Source of the DNA: Patagioenas fasciata
Taxonomy: Eukaryota; Chordata; Aves; Columbiformes; Columbidae
Assembly: GCF_037038585.1 (NCBI RefSeq)
Contig: NC_092523.1
Span: 29,207,501-29,271,500 of the forward strand
Reading direction: 5' to 3'
DNA length: 64,000 bases
The notes beneath the pieces are model-generated. The model ran no database searches. It was not told the origin of the DNA and worked only from the letters and a program-made list of their open reading frames with translations. Each line of letters opens with the position of its first letter. Position 1 is the stretch's first letter. Below are positions 27,401 through 38,555 of the stretch, piece by piece. A program made the position numbers and the translations under genes.

Positions 27401-30400
27401 TTTTGTGACTGACTTACACCATCATATTCTTTGTTATGATACTTTTATCTTGTGCCTTCACATTACTGTACCTTCAGTATTATGTCTCCAGGCAGCAATC
27501 TTCCATCTCTGGCAATTAGCCCATCTCGATAAATATGCTGTATAATAATGTGGACCAAAGGAGTCTCACTGCCTCCCACGATCCTAATTGCCAGGTTTTC
27601 ATGGGCATTCGTACGGCTGATCTTAATGCAGGTAATTTCCCCATCTGGAATCAGGTGATACAACCTGGGAAAACCTGGAAATACACATTGTAAGGTATTT
27701 ATTTGACATCACAGCTTTGCTTTCTTAACACATGCACCGCAAAACTGCAAGTATCTGCCAGTCAACCAAACCAGGTTTTAGGCATGGATATGACTTACAC
27801 TAAGTGGGGAGGAAAGAATATATATGTTTGCTGAGTGGACTCGAAGGGATCTTTTTTTAACTAATACATTCAAACATCTTTTTTTTTCCTCCCCACCCAC
27901 AAAACACAGCTCTAAACCATTGATGTAATCCAGACAGATGAAATGTACTGAAGAAAACAAACAAACAAACACAACAGTTACACATGCTAATATTTTTAAG
28001 GAACAAAATACATTTTTAGTCACCAGAGACCCCTCTGAGCCAGACCATGGTTCCTTGCTGGCCCTAGAGAAGATGTGCATGGACACTCCACAAACCTCCA
28101 TCCCCACTGTGGTGGGCTGCACACTGTCTCACTTGTAGCATCCCAAGCTGCCCTGTTTTCCTCTGTTTTTTGTGCCATAGCTGAGGACTGGGTGCTTGGC
28201 TTTTGACATCCAAGGAAACATTCTTTTACCCTCAGCTGTCAGAAAGGCATCATTTCTCAGGCAACCCAAAACAAACAGCAGTTTCCCTTCCAGACCCCTC
28301 TCTTTTCATCCCGACTTGAACTCTAGGAATTACGAATAACTGGTCCTTACTGTGACGTGTCTGTATTAAACCCCCAGGACACTCCAGGTGCCTGGAGGGA
28401 AAGATCTCTGCTGGGCCAGGCAGCCTGGATGTGAGGAAGAGGAACTAATTGTGGGCAGGGGTCCTTTCTGTATTTATAATGCACTGGAGAAGAGTATCCT
28501 CTTCCAAACCCTACTTTTCAACTGGCATGTTTGCTTTCACAACGTGTCCCTAATACTTGCTTTCCTTCTAGGTCAATTCAAAATTTTAATCCACATTCAA
28601 CAGTGATCAAAACTGAAGCAAAAACATCAGTGAGTTTTCTAGCACAGGTATATCAGACTTCAAATATTTTGAATTTCCTACATGTAAATAAAGCTTTTGA
28701 GGGGTTTTTTGTGTGTGTGGGTCCAGTCCAGCACTTACATGAAAAACCTGTAAGTCAATAAATTAAGTGCTAATATTTTTTCAATAACCTATTTTAGAAA
28801 TGAAAGTACAGTCATTGTTACTGCATAGCGGTAAAGTGTTAAATGAAAATTAACAGAGCAATATGTGAAGCAGAATAAATATTTTCTACTACAGAATTAG
28901 CAGGTAACAAACTAGCAAGGTACTAAAACCTCTTGGGAGAGAGAAAGGGGAAAGAAAGAACAGGGAAACAGTATAAGAAGCACCATGGTGCATCCCTTAT
29001 CACTTCTTTGATCATGTGCTCACTAGAGAAGGAAGCTGTCTTCCTCCACATCTGTTAAAAGCACCTACCAGTAGCATAGACTTTCATTTTGTGGTTTTAC
29101 ACAGAGTTGACAGGCAATAAAAATCTATCTAGATAACTATCAGCCTAATATCGAAGTATTCATCTAGTTTATATTCTTGTGATAGCAGTTACTGCACTAA
29201 TACAGATTTACTTCGGTTTTGTACACAACTTCAACATCTCAGGAATGGAATGTGCTTTATTTTCCCCATACTCCTCTATTTTCTGAATTGTTTGCCCATT
29301 TTGTAATTTGTTCCCTTTTCTCTAGTTTGAAGGGTGGATTCACTCCATCTAAATCCAGACCTTTAACCCAAATGCATAATTTGATGATCTCTTTGCTCTG
29401 GCTTTCCTTACAGTGCACGGGCACCCAAAGGCAGTGATACCAGCTTCACCACTCACTGATTCACTTCTGGAGGTGCTAAAGTCTCTCCACTGCTGTGTAA
29501 GAAGAAAGGCAAGCAATGCTGGCATCTCAGTGGGGTGGTTAAAGTCAGATGATACAATTACTCCTCAAAAATCACCGAAGGCCTGATCCTATACATCAGA
29601 ATAAGCATGCACATTTAATACTCTCTGTGGGGCTATTGGTGTGTATGTGTGTATATATATAGGTAAAAATGCAAATGATAATCTGAACCCTCCCCCAGAC
29701 CCTCTCTGCACAGAAATAGCATAAATATATACGTAAGCATATTTTGGAGGTTAACCAAGTAGTTCTGTAGCAAAACTGCTTCCATTTCCCTTTGCATTCA
29801 CCTCATGTCCTAACTGTGCTTTTTTATTCAAACCCTCATTCGCCTTCATTCCTCATACCTCAATCTGAAAAATTTTTTGAAGGAATTACCCAGTTTCATT
29901 TCTTGACCATGGAGAGCTGTGGACTGAGCAAGCTACTGACACTCCCTCGTCATTTCAGCCTGTAATTATCCAAGAGCAAGATCAGAGAAATGTGGCAGTG
30001 AACAGGTCTCTACACTTACATAATGCTTGTATAAATATTTATATAGGATATAAACATGCATAAGTTTCCTTGCATCTTGAACAATGGTTTAATTGGTTTA
30101 TTAAGTATTGCAGTGGCACTTGGCTGTTTTTCAATGTAACTTTACGAAGAATCTTTCAGAGGAATTTTTAATGTCTATTATCATTCTCAATTGTGCAGTC
30201 TACAACAAAACAAATCTTCCCAAGACATTTGTCTTGCCAGTCTGCAAGTCACTAGGTTTCTCTTTCCATAGTTAGCAGGATGTACTGCCTCACCTCCTGT
30301 CTTCATTTGATCTGTCTTCTTTATTGAATATAATTAATAAATTGCACCATTTTCCTCAGATGGGTCAAGCAATCAAAATAATTCCATGATCCTCTAATTT

Positions 30401-32430
30401 CTAATATATCAACTGAAGACTTGCCTCTTATTTTCATCCCAGACATACGTGTTGGTGTTTGTGTTACCAACAACCCAGACTGTCATATGTGAAAGGCCAA
30501 TGCCTATTTTAATAAACACAGAGTAAGTTTCACAAACTAAATGTATAAAAAACACCTTCTTTTTTTTTTTTTTTAGTAAGAAAATTCACTATAGCTTTTT
30601 AACCAAACAGTCCGCATGCACTGTGTGCAGCTTGGTCAAAACCTACCATGCCTGTTTCGAGATGATGCCATGTCTGGAAAGTAATGCCTTCAACTTGATT
30701 TTTTTCTAGTGTGTATACCATACCCAAAATAGGTGGACTCTGCTCCAGCATGTGGTTGCATACAGTGAATGGGGCCTCAGCAAACCCAGTTTGAGGGCTC
30801 TAAGTAAGTTGAGGGCTTGTACCATTCACACATACACAGCCTGCTGTGAGGCTGGAGCATCAGTTTGCACAGACCCCATTTTCCAGCTCTTACGCTCTTA
30901 ATTAGAATTCTCTGTTACCTTTAACCAGGTTTTCCAGATCAGGAAAACCCAGGAGTATTGCATACCTTTCTTTACCATTTTATATTTCCAGTTCTTATAT
31001 ATCGAAGAGCTGCTGAATCTAGAAAGGAGAAAACTTTCTGTCTTGTTTTTGGTGATTCTTGCAGGTTTTCCCACAGAGTGCTCTGTTTTTGTCACCGAGG
31101 GTTGTATGGAGCATTCTGAATCTGTCAATATAATGAAATGTCATCTGTATTCAGAAAGGTTGTACATGCTTTTCCTTCAAGCAATATTTTCCTTATATTT
31201 GTGTGCAATTTTATTGATATTTTCACACATCCCACTACGGTAACAAATAACACAGGAGAGACCAGCTTTACACAGTAAACTCCACTTGTCTGATATGATG
31301 TAGGACACTGAGCACTCACTAGCATAGTAGCTATAAGACTGTAACACAAATTTTTCAGTATGCTGAATATTTTATCCCCGCAGTTTATAGTACTTAATGA
31401 CAAGTGTTTTCTCAGTGCTCAGGTTTCAGCTGACTTCTGTGTGCACTGTGCCCTTTCTGGTAGTACTGCCATCAGGATAATTCTGCCTTCATTGCCACAA
31501 TCCAGTGTGACAAAGCACTGCCTACTGTTTGCCCTGACTCTGGAGTCCAGATCAATCAAAGGTCACTGTAAACAAAACTTGTGTCTCAGGTTGCAAGTCC
31601 TTGTTTAGATCAGAAGTTCTGACTGATGTGAGATGCCAGCCCACCTCCACAGATAAGACTATCTGCACGGACACACGCTCATGCTTCCCAGCACCTCATC
31701 ACCAGAATGTAAATGAAGCTTTTGTAAACTATTCTTGGAAAATTCTTGTGTCTGTGAATGTCATGTGCACTTGCACTAGCATGGAACTTTGTTCTACATA
31801 TCTTCCTTTCCAACTGATTTTCATTTACCATTTCATTCTCTCAGTGGTTTGCCATCATTTGATTTAATGCCTTCCATTAATTCTCCAGGGATGCTGGTCT
31901 GATGCAGGGGACAGACAGAAGACAATGCCAGTTCTAATACCTCTTCTTGCTTTTGGACATTCCTCTCACCAAAGGAGTTCCAAAAGAACTAAACTGAAAC
32001 TGTTGTAGAGTTGAAAGTGTCCCAAAAGAGTTGTGGCTGTCTCACCTGAAGCAGGCAAATTTTATTGATCTGCAGTGGAGGAAATGCTACAGAAATGTTC
32101 TCTTCTGAAAATTGCCTGGCTTATCGTCCTAGAGCAGAGTACTTTCAAGCAGCCCTGTAAGATTTTCCACAACTGTTTTGGGAAATTAGAATTGCGGCTG
32201 AATCAAAACTGGGGCAAACAGGAACAATATGGGATTTTTGTGGGGTGCAGCCTCCCTGAGATGAAGATTGGACTGTTGCTATCTTGTCCTGTGGCTGGAT
32301 AAGCCACTTTCTTTTCTACACATAGAGAGTGCTAATGCCATGAAATGGTTGATACCTAGAGCCATCTGTGTTTCACTTACCTTCTTTTTCTTTGTTTACC
32401 TTTCCCAAACCCTGAAGTATTTATCATACA

Positions 32431-32485
<55 letters not shown>

Positions 32486-35400
32486 TTTATAGGTATGTAA
32501 AACACAACAAGACTCAGACTGAACAGTAGGAGTGAGATACAGCCATACAACAGGGGAGTCTGTTCTGTGGTGCTGCTAGTGCCTGCCAGGGCTTCCTTGG
32601 TCTTAACTGTCGCAAAGCAAAAACAATGCACCCACCAGAGGAACGAGTTTCACTTTGAACAACATTTGACATCCTCAAGCAATCATAAATTCAATTCATT
32701 TTATAATTACTCAACTGCAAAATGGAACTGATAAACATTTTTGAAAATCAGCAGTATGGCTCCCTTTTACTGTAAATCTGTACAGAGATTTTTGCAGTTG
32801 CATTCCCAAAATCTTTCCTTCTAAGGCATTAGCTGGTTTAGGGCTGATCTGTAGATCAGTTTGAGCAAAGAGTATATAGATACAGTATTTCCTCAAACTG
32901 AATTTAAAGAGTGTGATGCCAAACAAATAAGCATAGCAAAGTTGAAGCAGTCTTTGCTTGCGGACATTTTATCATTTAAGTAAATTGTCAAGGTCATTCA
33001 CACTAGTAGATGAAGTCAGAAGATATTACATCTTAAATGCATCAGTGCCAGAAGGATGTTCCTGTCACCTTCCTTCACTTCTCAGAATGAAACCATCTCT
33101 TTTAAACTTCACTAATTTCTTTTTCAGACCTGTAAAGTTATTTGCAGCTGTAAGTGCTATTAATAAGATTACTCTTCAGGCAGGTATCATAAGCTTGAGT
33201 GCTGCACTGCAGACATATACTTCTTTACATGTATTATTTACAAATGAATAAATTATTACAAAAGAAAATCTTAATGCCTCCTTCCTCTAAATATTTTCGC
33301 ACCAGTGTTTGCACTTTTCATTCACTTCTAATATTTTCTTTGGTTTGGAAAATGAGCAGTTCTCTGTCAAAATGTCACCAAAACATTTAAACAGAGGAAC
33401 AAAGAAAGCCTGAATCATTTCAGTACAAAACAGGCACATTGTCTAAACAAATCAAACCACAGGTTGCAAATAGGAATCACGAAGTTAGCTTCAGAGTGCA
33501 GGACTGTTACCAGCTCCAGGTATAAGATGGCATTAGACTGTAACTGTTCTGCTGCTATAATTATAACAGAAATATATTTGCCATTAGGCATCGTATTTTT
33601 CAGTGTCCCCGGGTAGCAAAGGAGTTTTCCAAAACCAGTACTGCATTCAGCTACAAGTTAAGCAGAATCATGGTTATTTGAATGTTTTTCTCCCACATTA
33701 GGACTGATTATTTTGCATTGTACCCTTACAGTCCTATTGGAGCTGAGCATTGGCCTCACAGACATATCAGCTTCAGATTAAAGGCACCTACACATTCTGC
33801 AGTGGGCAAATAGTAAATTTGACATCAGTGTTGCTGATGTTGAGGATCAATACACAGGTACGCACTATGATTTTCATTCTTGGAGCTCCTTTGACCAAAA
33901 TGCAGGCAAAAAATAAATAACAGCAACATCTGAACTAAGATGAGGAAATTCTTGAAAACTGGGGACAGATGGACTATAATACATTGAGTTTTGACAGATG
34001 ATCTGACAGCTCCTGTACCAAAAAAAGGTAATCAGCTAGAAGAGGTTATTTCACACTGTGCCTGGCACAGTCTCAGCTTTATTCTGCTCATGTGCTGACT
34101 ACACCTGGTGAGGAAAGGAGCCACCAGATTGATCACGAGATGCTGTCCAACCTCTTGGAGCAATGAGGCATGGCTGAGGTGTGCTCTCAGGTGATGCCAG
34201 GCATGAAGCTGTGAAAATTGGGGCAAGGCAGCAGCAGGAATCAGTGCTCTCATACTGGGTGTGGGGGGACAGGAACCACTACCCACAGGAGCACTTCCAT
34301 TCCCAGGAGAGCAGAGCGGCAACGGGGACACAGACAGGTTGGGGCTGCTTTTTTCCAAGGGGTTTGGACTTGACCATTAGCGAGCACAGGGCAGAGCATA
34401 CTGCTGCTGTCCCTAAAGACTGACCAACAACTCTAACCAGGAGTCAAACTGCAGACTGTTCAGAACAGCTGAGGATTTTAAAAAATCAATTAAAAAAGGA
34501 AACATACAGAATGGTAGAAGAAAACAAGCCTCCAGCTGGCAGGATGATAACTGCTACAGAAAGAAGTGTATTCATTTGCTCCTCCAGTAAGAAGAAACAG
34601 AGAGAGCCTTTGAGATGCCATTACATAAAACACCTGTTGCAGAGGACTGAGTAGCAATCCTTGTTAATGTGTATTTGTATTCCTGCAAGTTACTTGCAGT
34701 TTTTTAAAGACTAAATTGCTGAACTGTGTAATTAAAATGCATTCTTTGTATACGTAATTAATACAGTAATTTAGGTACCCAGCTTCTGTGATCTCATGCA
34801 TAAGAGTAACTGCTCATTAAGTAATTACATGCCTACCTTGTTTTTCCAGTGCAGCAGAATGTATTTGGAAGCTTACAGGTAGGCTTGGTGCAGAAGAATG
34901 AAACCAGAAGCAGAGCCAAAGACAGAATGGCAATCTTGACACTCTGAATGGGACCCTGAAGGGGCAATAACTTCTGGGCCCCATTATCTGTCCCTTAAAA
35001 AGGAGGCAACAGTGCCTTTCATTCTGCTGGAAATCTAAAGTCCAGTTTCATCTCCACATCTCCCTTTTATTACCATGTAGACTGTGCTGAGTTACTGAGT
35101 AGGTACTGTTTGCATCCAGATCATATTCACACACTCTGGATATGAAACTGCACTTTTGGTGGAAAAATCAGTAACGTAAACTATAATCCCAGGTAGAAAG
35201 TGGCCATAAAAATGTCTATGCCCCATCCTGAAGAGGTGTCTTTTGAAAAGTATGAACTTGAGCCATGCAGAATTTCACTCCAGCCGAAGAAGGGCAAGCT
35301 TTTGCTTACAATGGATTGAACAATTGCTAGGGAATGAGAAACATATCTGTCGGCTCAAAGAGGGATTTAGACAAATTACTTGCAAAATTTTACTCAGGGG

Positions 35401-38400
35401 AAAAAAAAAACCTGAAACACTAAAGTTATTAATGATGTTTCCAGGCCAAGTAGTAGATTCACATTATTTTTATGGAAAAGATTCACAATTTTGCATTATC
35501 AGGTTTTGACTACGTCAGCAAGTATGTGGACCAGGAGAGTGAGTACCAATAACACAGTAATGTAGTAAAACTCTCCTGAAGGAATAAGCAAATATTGAGA
35601 AGAAATATTGAACACTCTTCTCCGATTCACCACTTCAAGAGTAATGGTGCCTAAACACAGCATTTGGCAGCCTTTTGTCCTCATTTTGTGTGGGTTTCAA
35701 TGATAATGTGAAATACAGAGAAAAGAGAAGTTGGATATTTGGTCTTTGTAAAGCTCTTAGTCTGGACATTTGATCTGGGAAGAGAAGTGAGATGCTGAGG
35801 AATCAAGCAAAGGAATAATAAGCTCAGTGGAGACCTAGATTAAGATGATGATTCCAAATCTATCATCACTTCCTCTTGATGCACGAATGCTGATGTTGGC
35901 TTCATAATTATAGTCCAAAGCAATTAGTAACATTTGCTTATTGCTTTGAGAACGTCAAATGTTAAGTGTTCATGCCTGCCAGACCCCTCATCCTTGACGT
36001 ACATCAGACAAACTTACCTCTCCCCCTTGTTTAAGAGCACAGTGTTCTTACCTCATCACCTGTCTGGCTGAGGTAATACAAGTCTGTCACCAAGGATCCC
36101 ACAGCAATGCTGGAGTAACTACAGTATTTTGGACTTCCACACCGTCCTCTCACTGGGAATTTCCAGTGCTTCATAAATATTAGCCAAAACTGATTCATTT
36201 CCTATAATGTATGATCACTGTGATCCATTTGCTTTAGGAGGACACATGCATGCTGATAAAGCCTCTTCAACAAAATGATACAGCAAATCAACAACAGCTC
36301 CAGTAATAGATTCCAGACTCCCAGACCCCACGACACATGTGCTAGATACTGAGCTGGCTGTAGCATGCAGGCTGTTACCAGAACAGCCCTACGTGAGGTC
36401 TCACACACCCCACCATTATTCTTGCCTGCCAGTCACTAACAATTTTTTAAAGAAAATAAGAAAATATTGTGTTTTCTGTTTTTTTTTTAATCATGCACAG
36501 CCCACCACATGAAAGGCATGTCAGTCATGGACATCAAATTCCCACACGGATAGGGTCCCCTACCCCATTTTAAGTGATAACACGTGAGGAGCAAAACATT
36601 ACCTTCTCCTCCAACAGCAGAGTTTCGAACAGTCTCCCTTTCCTGGCCAGCCTGGCTGGAAACCGCACTTCCACTTGTTGTCCTTCGAAGAACACTGAAG
36701 GCCTTGTTTATTTTTTTAAAAGATCTGCTTCTTAGAGTGGACCGTTCAAAGTGTTGAGCTGCAACAATAGGAAAAAACGAATCAATAGAGTTCAGCAGTT
36801 CTGGGCTAGAACCATGTCATTTCTGCCGGCATACAAAGGGAATACCAGCAACAGCAAGGTTGCCTGCACTTCACCTTTGCACCTGACTCCAGCAGACACT
36901 CCAAGGCTGCACCCACCTGAATCCAGGTACTATTATCCTCTCTCTGTCCCACACTCTGGAATTGCCACCTCCCCCTGCCTCTTTCACCAGCCATGCACAT
37001 AAATCTCCTGTGAGCATGGTAGCCTGGGAGAGAATAATCCTCAATGGAGGCAGAATAAGCTCTGCCATTCTCAAGCTAGATAAATTTGACCAAAAAAAAC
37101 CCCTGGAACCTGTTGTTAAAAACTCTTCTTGGAAAAAACCTGTCACCACTGCCTCAAAACCCTGCAATGCTTCCAAAGCTGCCAACAGTTTCATGTCAAG
37201 AATTCAAAGACTATCAGGTGGGAGAGACCAACTAAATCACATCATCTAACTTGGGTAAGGTAATAAATTAAAAAAATAAAAATCACAGTAGTTTCAAAAC
37301 ATGTCACTCTCTTTTCCATCCTTCTGAAGATGTCTTTGTGGCTGTTACTGCTGTCTCTTTGAGCTCTGCATGCTAGTCAAACATAGTAATCTAATAATAC
37401 AGCATTCCCTCAAACCAGACTGTGACCTCTAAACTCAATGAAATCAGTGGGATTTAATTTCATTCTGGTGTTCTCTTCTTACCCTCCTCCTTTCCTCACC
37501 TCTCTAGCCCCATGCACACAAGAGGATAGCACTGCTCATTTTTTAGTCTTTCTTCAGCCCTTCATTCATCCTCACAACAGGCAGCTGGTGCAACACAAGG
37601 TAGGATATTCACTTTGGTTTCAGTGTCCTCAAATGCAAGCTCTGAACTCACTGTTAACACCTCCAAGTCTTCTTTGGGCCAGGCCATGTTTTTCAAATAT
37701 GACACTCATCTTACCAGAGCTGGGTGCAGTGTCACAGAGTGAAGGATCAAGGCAAGGTTTCCTGGTGCAACTTGTCCTTGACTCTGGTTATTTCAGCAGG
37801 ACCAGCTCCTCTGAGCGACACCTCCATGGGAGGTCGGCAAACATCTCCCAAGATCCCAGGCACTTCTTAAGGTTTGTTTTCCTGCAAATTCTTGGCAACT
37901 GCCAAACACAGTTACCAAGAGGCTTTTGGGTAAGTGCTCATGGTATGATCTACGTGGATTACTTGTGCCACTGTGTTTTGGTGAAGTTATTACACAGCTG
38001 CACCATCTCTCTGGCACATCACATATCCCATTTTCTCTTGCAAATGAGCAATCTGCCTAATAGTATTTCTTAAAACCCACAGTTTGCATGTGTGCAGCTG
38101 GTCCTTCTACAGCTTGATGCTGCCCCTGGCCAAGAAAATTTGTTTCTCACCTCAAATCTATTGGGTCACTGAGTGTGCAATTTGACAAGCTATGTAAAAA
38201 TAAAGCTTTCACTCTCCTTTTTTTTTTTTAAGGCTTTTAACAACATGTGTTTCACAGAAAATGAATGCTGAAAGAGGCCACCAATCTCTGAAACCACCAC
38301 TTTCACTTCTTACTTCTGTTTTGGTTGCTGCGATGCAGGTCTCCAGGGCTGCTGCCTGACTGGCTGTCCTCCAAGGTGGGGCTGAAGGCCGGGTTCACCA

Positions 38401-38555
38401 GCCCCGGCTCATCTGTCATTAAGGCGATGGCCGCAGCTGCTGAGAGCTCCGGGCCCAGGGAGGTCACCGTGAGGCTGGAGCCATGGTCTGGAGAGCAGTC
38501 TTGGGAACGCCTCTTCCGTTCCTTAGTAAGGCCGTAATGGGATGCTCCTTTACAT
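3331..38555 (-). CDS. LNX1: LNX1 (ligand of Numb-protein X 1), nine exons; 5' RING exon(s) not in window
   Basis: LNX1 is a cytoplasmic E3 ubiquitin ligase and PDZ scaffold that binds Numb and promotes its ubiquitination. Nine minus-strand exons (38314-38555, 36603-36758, 27472-27674, 24340-24711, 19341-19478, 13278-13455, 11180-11408, 4185-4343, 3331-3466) join in frame to 603 residues and a TAA. Order, numbered from the first visible residue: basic linker (1-20); [12 protein letters not shown] segment with the Numb-PTB motif NPAF (54-57); basic patch [17 protein letters not shown] (91-107); PDZ1 (about 144-231); PDZ2 (252-338); PDZ3 (about 377-466); PDZ4 (512-598); C-terminus PGTFL. The length fits the human protein (728 residues) minus its first roughly 125, which hold the RING and zinc-finger region. 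All exon ends are GT-AG with matching phases and no frameshift. LNX2 is the main alternative, but the residue match, the PDZ4 and C-terminal sequences and the FIP1L1 neighbour all favour LNX1. Confidence 0.97.
3467..4184 (-). other. LNX1: Last LNX1 intron (718 bp)
   Basis: The intron lies between the two PDZ4 exons. It holds an uninterrupted 17-base T run (3655-3671, plus strand) and a short GTTG-rich patch near 3840-3875. No coding or RNA feature was recognised. Confidence 0.9.
4185..4343 (-). CDS. LNX1: LNX1 exon encoding first part of PDZ4
   Basis: The exon encodes residues 507-558 plus parts of two split Arg codons. It reads [20 protein letters not shown] and continues through SIVGG to [10 protein letters not shown]. 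The carboxylate-binding loop is LGFSIVGG (GLGF-type). The acceptor is GTTTCAG and the donor CAG|GTAATG. The 159-base length and phases fit both neighbours. Confidence 0.97.
4344..11179 (-). other. LNX1: LNX1 intron between the PDZ3/linker exon and PDZ4 (6.8 kb)
   Basis: No exon-like sequence was recognised. There are several T-rich homopolymers (about 5126-5135 and 5411-5424) and a small CpG-dense patch at 7827-7860 in otherwise CpG-poor DNA. The short ORFs here (60-95 codons) look like chance: they lack splice-site context and known domains. Confidence 0.85.
11180..11408 (-). CDS. LNX1: LNX1 exon: second half of PDZ3 and linker to PDZ4
   Basis: The exon encodes residues 431-505 and is 229 bases long. 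[20 protein letters not shown] and the following helix (ALLKNTNSS) and strand (VELKALEM) close PDZ3. The rest is a Gln/Glu/Ser-rich linker ending SWVMWLGLP. The linker is the least conserved part compared with human LNX1. The first two bases complete a Gly codon, and the last two (CG) open an Arg codon. The acceptor is GGTCTCAG and the donor ACG|GTAAGT. Confidence 0.96.
11409..13277 (-). other. LNX1: LNX1 intron within PDZ3 (1.9 kb)
   Basis: This intron splits PDZ3 between the carboxylate-loop half and the GDILLNVNG half. I see no repeat element or secondary gene. Confidence 0.88.
13278..13455 (-). CDS. LNX1: LNX1 exon encoding first half of PDZ3
   Basis: The exon encodes residues 371-429 and is 178 bases long. 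[20 protein letters not shown] leads into the binding loop [10 protein letters not shown], then the strand and turn of the [19 protein letters not shown] segment. It starts in phase 0 and ends with one base (G) of a split Gly codon. The acceptor is CATGACAG and the donor CAG|GTAAAA. The near-identity to human LNX1 PDZ3 makes the call firm. Confidence 0.97.
13456..19340 (-). other. LNX1: LNX1 intron between PDZ2-PDZ3 linker and PDZ3 (5.9 kb)
   Basis: No exon was recognised. The notable structure is a G-rich tract at 14904-14920 (plus strand) with four possible G3 runs and one-to-two-base loops. An A-run lies near 15295-15307. The 163-codon ORF at 18690-19181 overlaps other open frames and has no domain signal. 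Confidence 0.85.
14904..14920 (+). other. Potential G-quadruplex motif
   Basis: Nine consecutive G, then T, GGG, T, GGG. This fits the G3+N1-7 consensus with very short loops. It lies on the strand opposite to LNX1 coding, so the LNX1 template strand is G-rich here and the nascent RNA is C-rich. Confidence 0.6.
19341..19478 (-). CDS. LNX1: LNX1 exon: end of PDZ2 and PDZ2-PDZ3 linker
   Basis: The exon is 138 bases, or 46 codons, phase 0 at both ends, encoding residues 325-370. [13 protein letters not shown] completes the last strand of PDZ2. The remainder ([20 protein letters not shown] and RKNLSK) is a flexible linker that also exists in human LNX1, with diverged residues. The acceptor is CTCCCACAG and the donor AAG|GTGAGG. 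As a symmetric phase 0-0 exon it could be skipped without a frameshift. Confidence 0.96.
19479..24339 (-). other. LNX1: LNX1 intron within PDZ2 (4.9 kb)
   Basis: It contains a 20-base T run (20049-20068, plus strand) and otherwise unremarkable sequence. A 153-codon minus-strand ORF at 22429-22890 has no recognisable domain and lacks exon-like flanks. No mobile element was recognised. Confidence 0.85.
24340..24711 (-). CDS. LNX1: LNX1 exon: end of PDZ1, linker and most of PDZ2
   Basis: This is the largest LNX1 exon here: 372 bases, 124 codons, phase 0-0, residues 201-324. [20 protein letters not shown] and [11 protein letters not shown] complete PDZ1. A linker with several Arg and Cys residues follows. 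PDZ2 starts at DSFHVVLNK with binding loop HLGIKLVRK, which lacks the usual terminal Gly-Gly, as also seen in human LNX1 PDZ2. It continues through [19 protein letters not shown] and [10 protein letters not shown] to the alpha-B helix. The acceptor is CTTTTCCAG and the donor CAG|GTTTGT. Confidence 0.97.
24712..27471 (-). other. LNX1: LNX1 intron within PDZ1 (2.8 kb)
   Basis: The intron lies between the two PDZ1 exons. The 141-codon ORF at 25528-25953 (minus) overlaps open frames on both strands and shows no known domain. I see no repeat element. Confidence 0.86.
27472..27674 (-). CDS. LNX1: LNX1 exon encoding first part of PDZ1
   Basis: The exon is 203 bases and encodes residues 134-200. [20 protein letters not shown] leads into the PDZ1 binding loop NLAIRIVGG, then [20 protein letters not shown] and PGDIILK. 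The first two bases complete a Gly codon, and the exon ends in phase 0. The acceptor is ATTTCCAG and the donor AAG|GTACAG. Most of the segment is identical to human LNX1. Confidence 0.97.
27675..36602 (-). other. LNX1: LNX1 intron upstream of PDZ1 (8.9 kb, largest visible intron)
   Basis: It holds a 55-base TATC microsatellite (32431-32485), a T run (about 30559-30574) and AT-rich sequence. No transposon or exon was recognised. Short ORFs here lack any domain signal. Confidence 0.85.
32431..32485 (+). repeat. (TATC)n microsatellite
   Basis: There are 13.75 uninterrupted copies of TATC inside an LNX1 intron. An uninterrupted tetranucleotide array of this length is likely to vary between individuals. 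Confidence 0.97.
36603..36758 (-). CDS. LNX1: LNX1 exon: basic region between Numb-binding motif and PDZ1
   Basis: The exon is 156 bases, encoding residues 82-132 plus two split codons. The N-terminal half is strongly basic ([18 protein letters not shown], then [10 protein letters not shown]). The rest is Ser/Gln/Glu-rich and ends NSAVGGE. The basic part matches human LNX1 closely and the second half has diverged. The acceptor is TTGTTGCAG and the donor AAG|GTAATG. Confidence 0.95.
36759..38313 (-). other. LNX1: LNX1 intron (1.6 kb)
   Basis: No exon was recognised. It contains the longest ORF of the window outside CR1 and LNX1: 211 codons on the plus strand, 37438-38073, antisense to LNX1. 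That ORF has no recognisable domain and is not called as a gene. A T run lies near 38218-38230. Confidence 0.85.
38314..38555 (-). CDS. LNX1: LNX1 exon carrying the Numb-PTB-binding motif
   Basis: The exon is 242 bases, encoding residues 1-80 of the visible protein. It starts with one base of a split codon, then [21 protein letters not shown] low-complexity Ser/Ala stretch follows, then [18 protein letters not shown] and a Ser-rich end. The tetrapeptide at 38384-38395 is NPAF, where human LNX1 has NPAY. The acceptor is CTCCTTAG and the donor GAA|GTAAG. In human this is the first exon shared by the RING-containing and RING-less isoforms. An in-frame ATG occurs 29 bases upstream of the exon, at 38582-38584. 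Confidence 0.96.

Noticed and set aside
37438-38073. A 211-codon plus-strand ORF in an LNX1 intron
   Set aside because: It has no recognisable domain, a composition like translated non-coding DNA, no promoter or poly(A) context, and overlapping open frames on the other strand. A search against bird proteins or transcripts would settle it; a conserved hit would revive it.
3331-38555. LNX2 as the identity of the PDZ gene (suggested by NPAF)
   Set aside because: The PDZ and linker sequences match LNX1, and the gene lies tail to tail with FIP1L1, the LNX1 neighbour in human.
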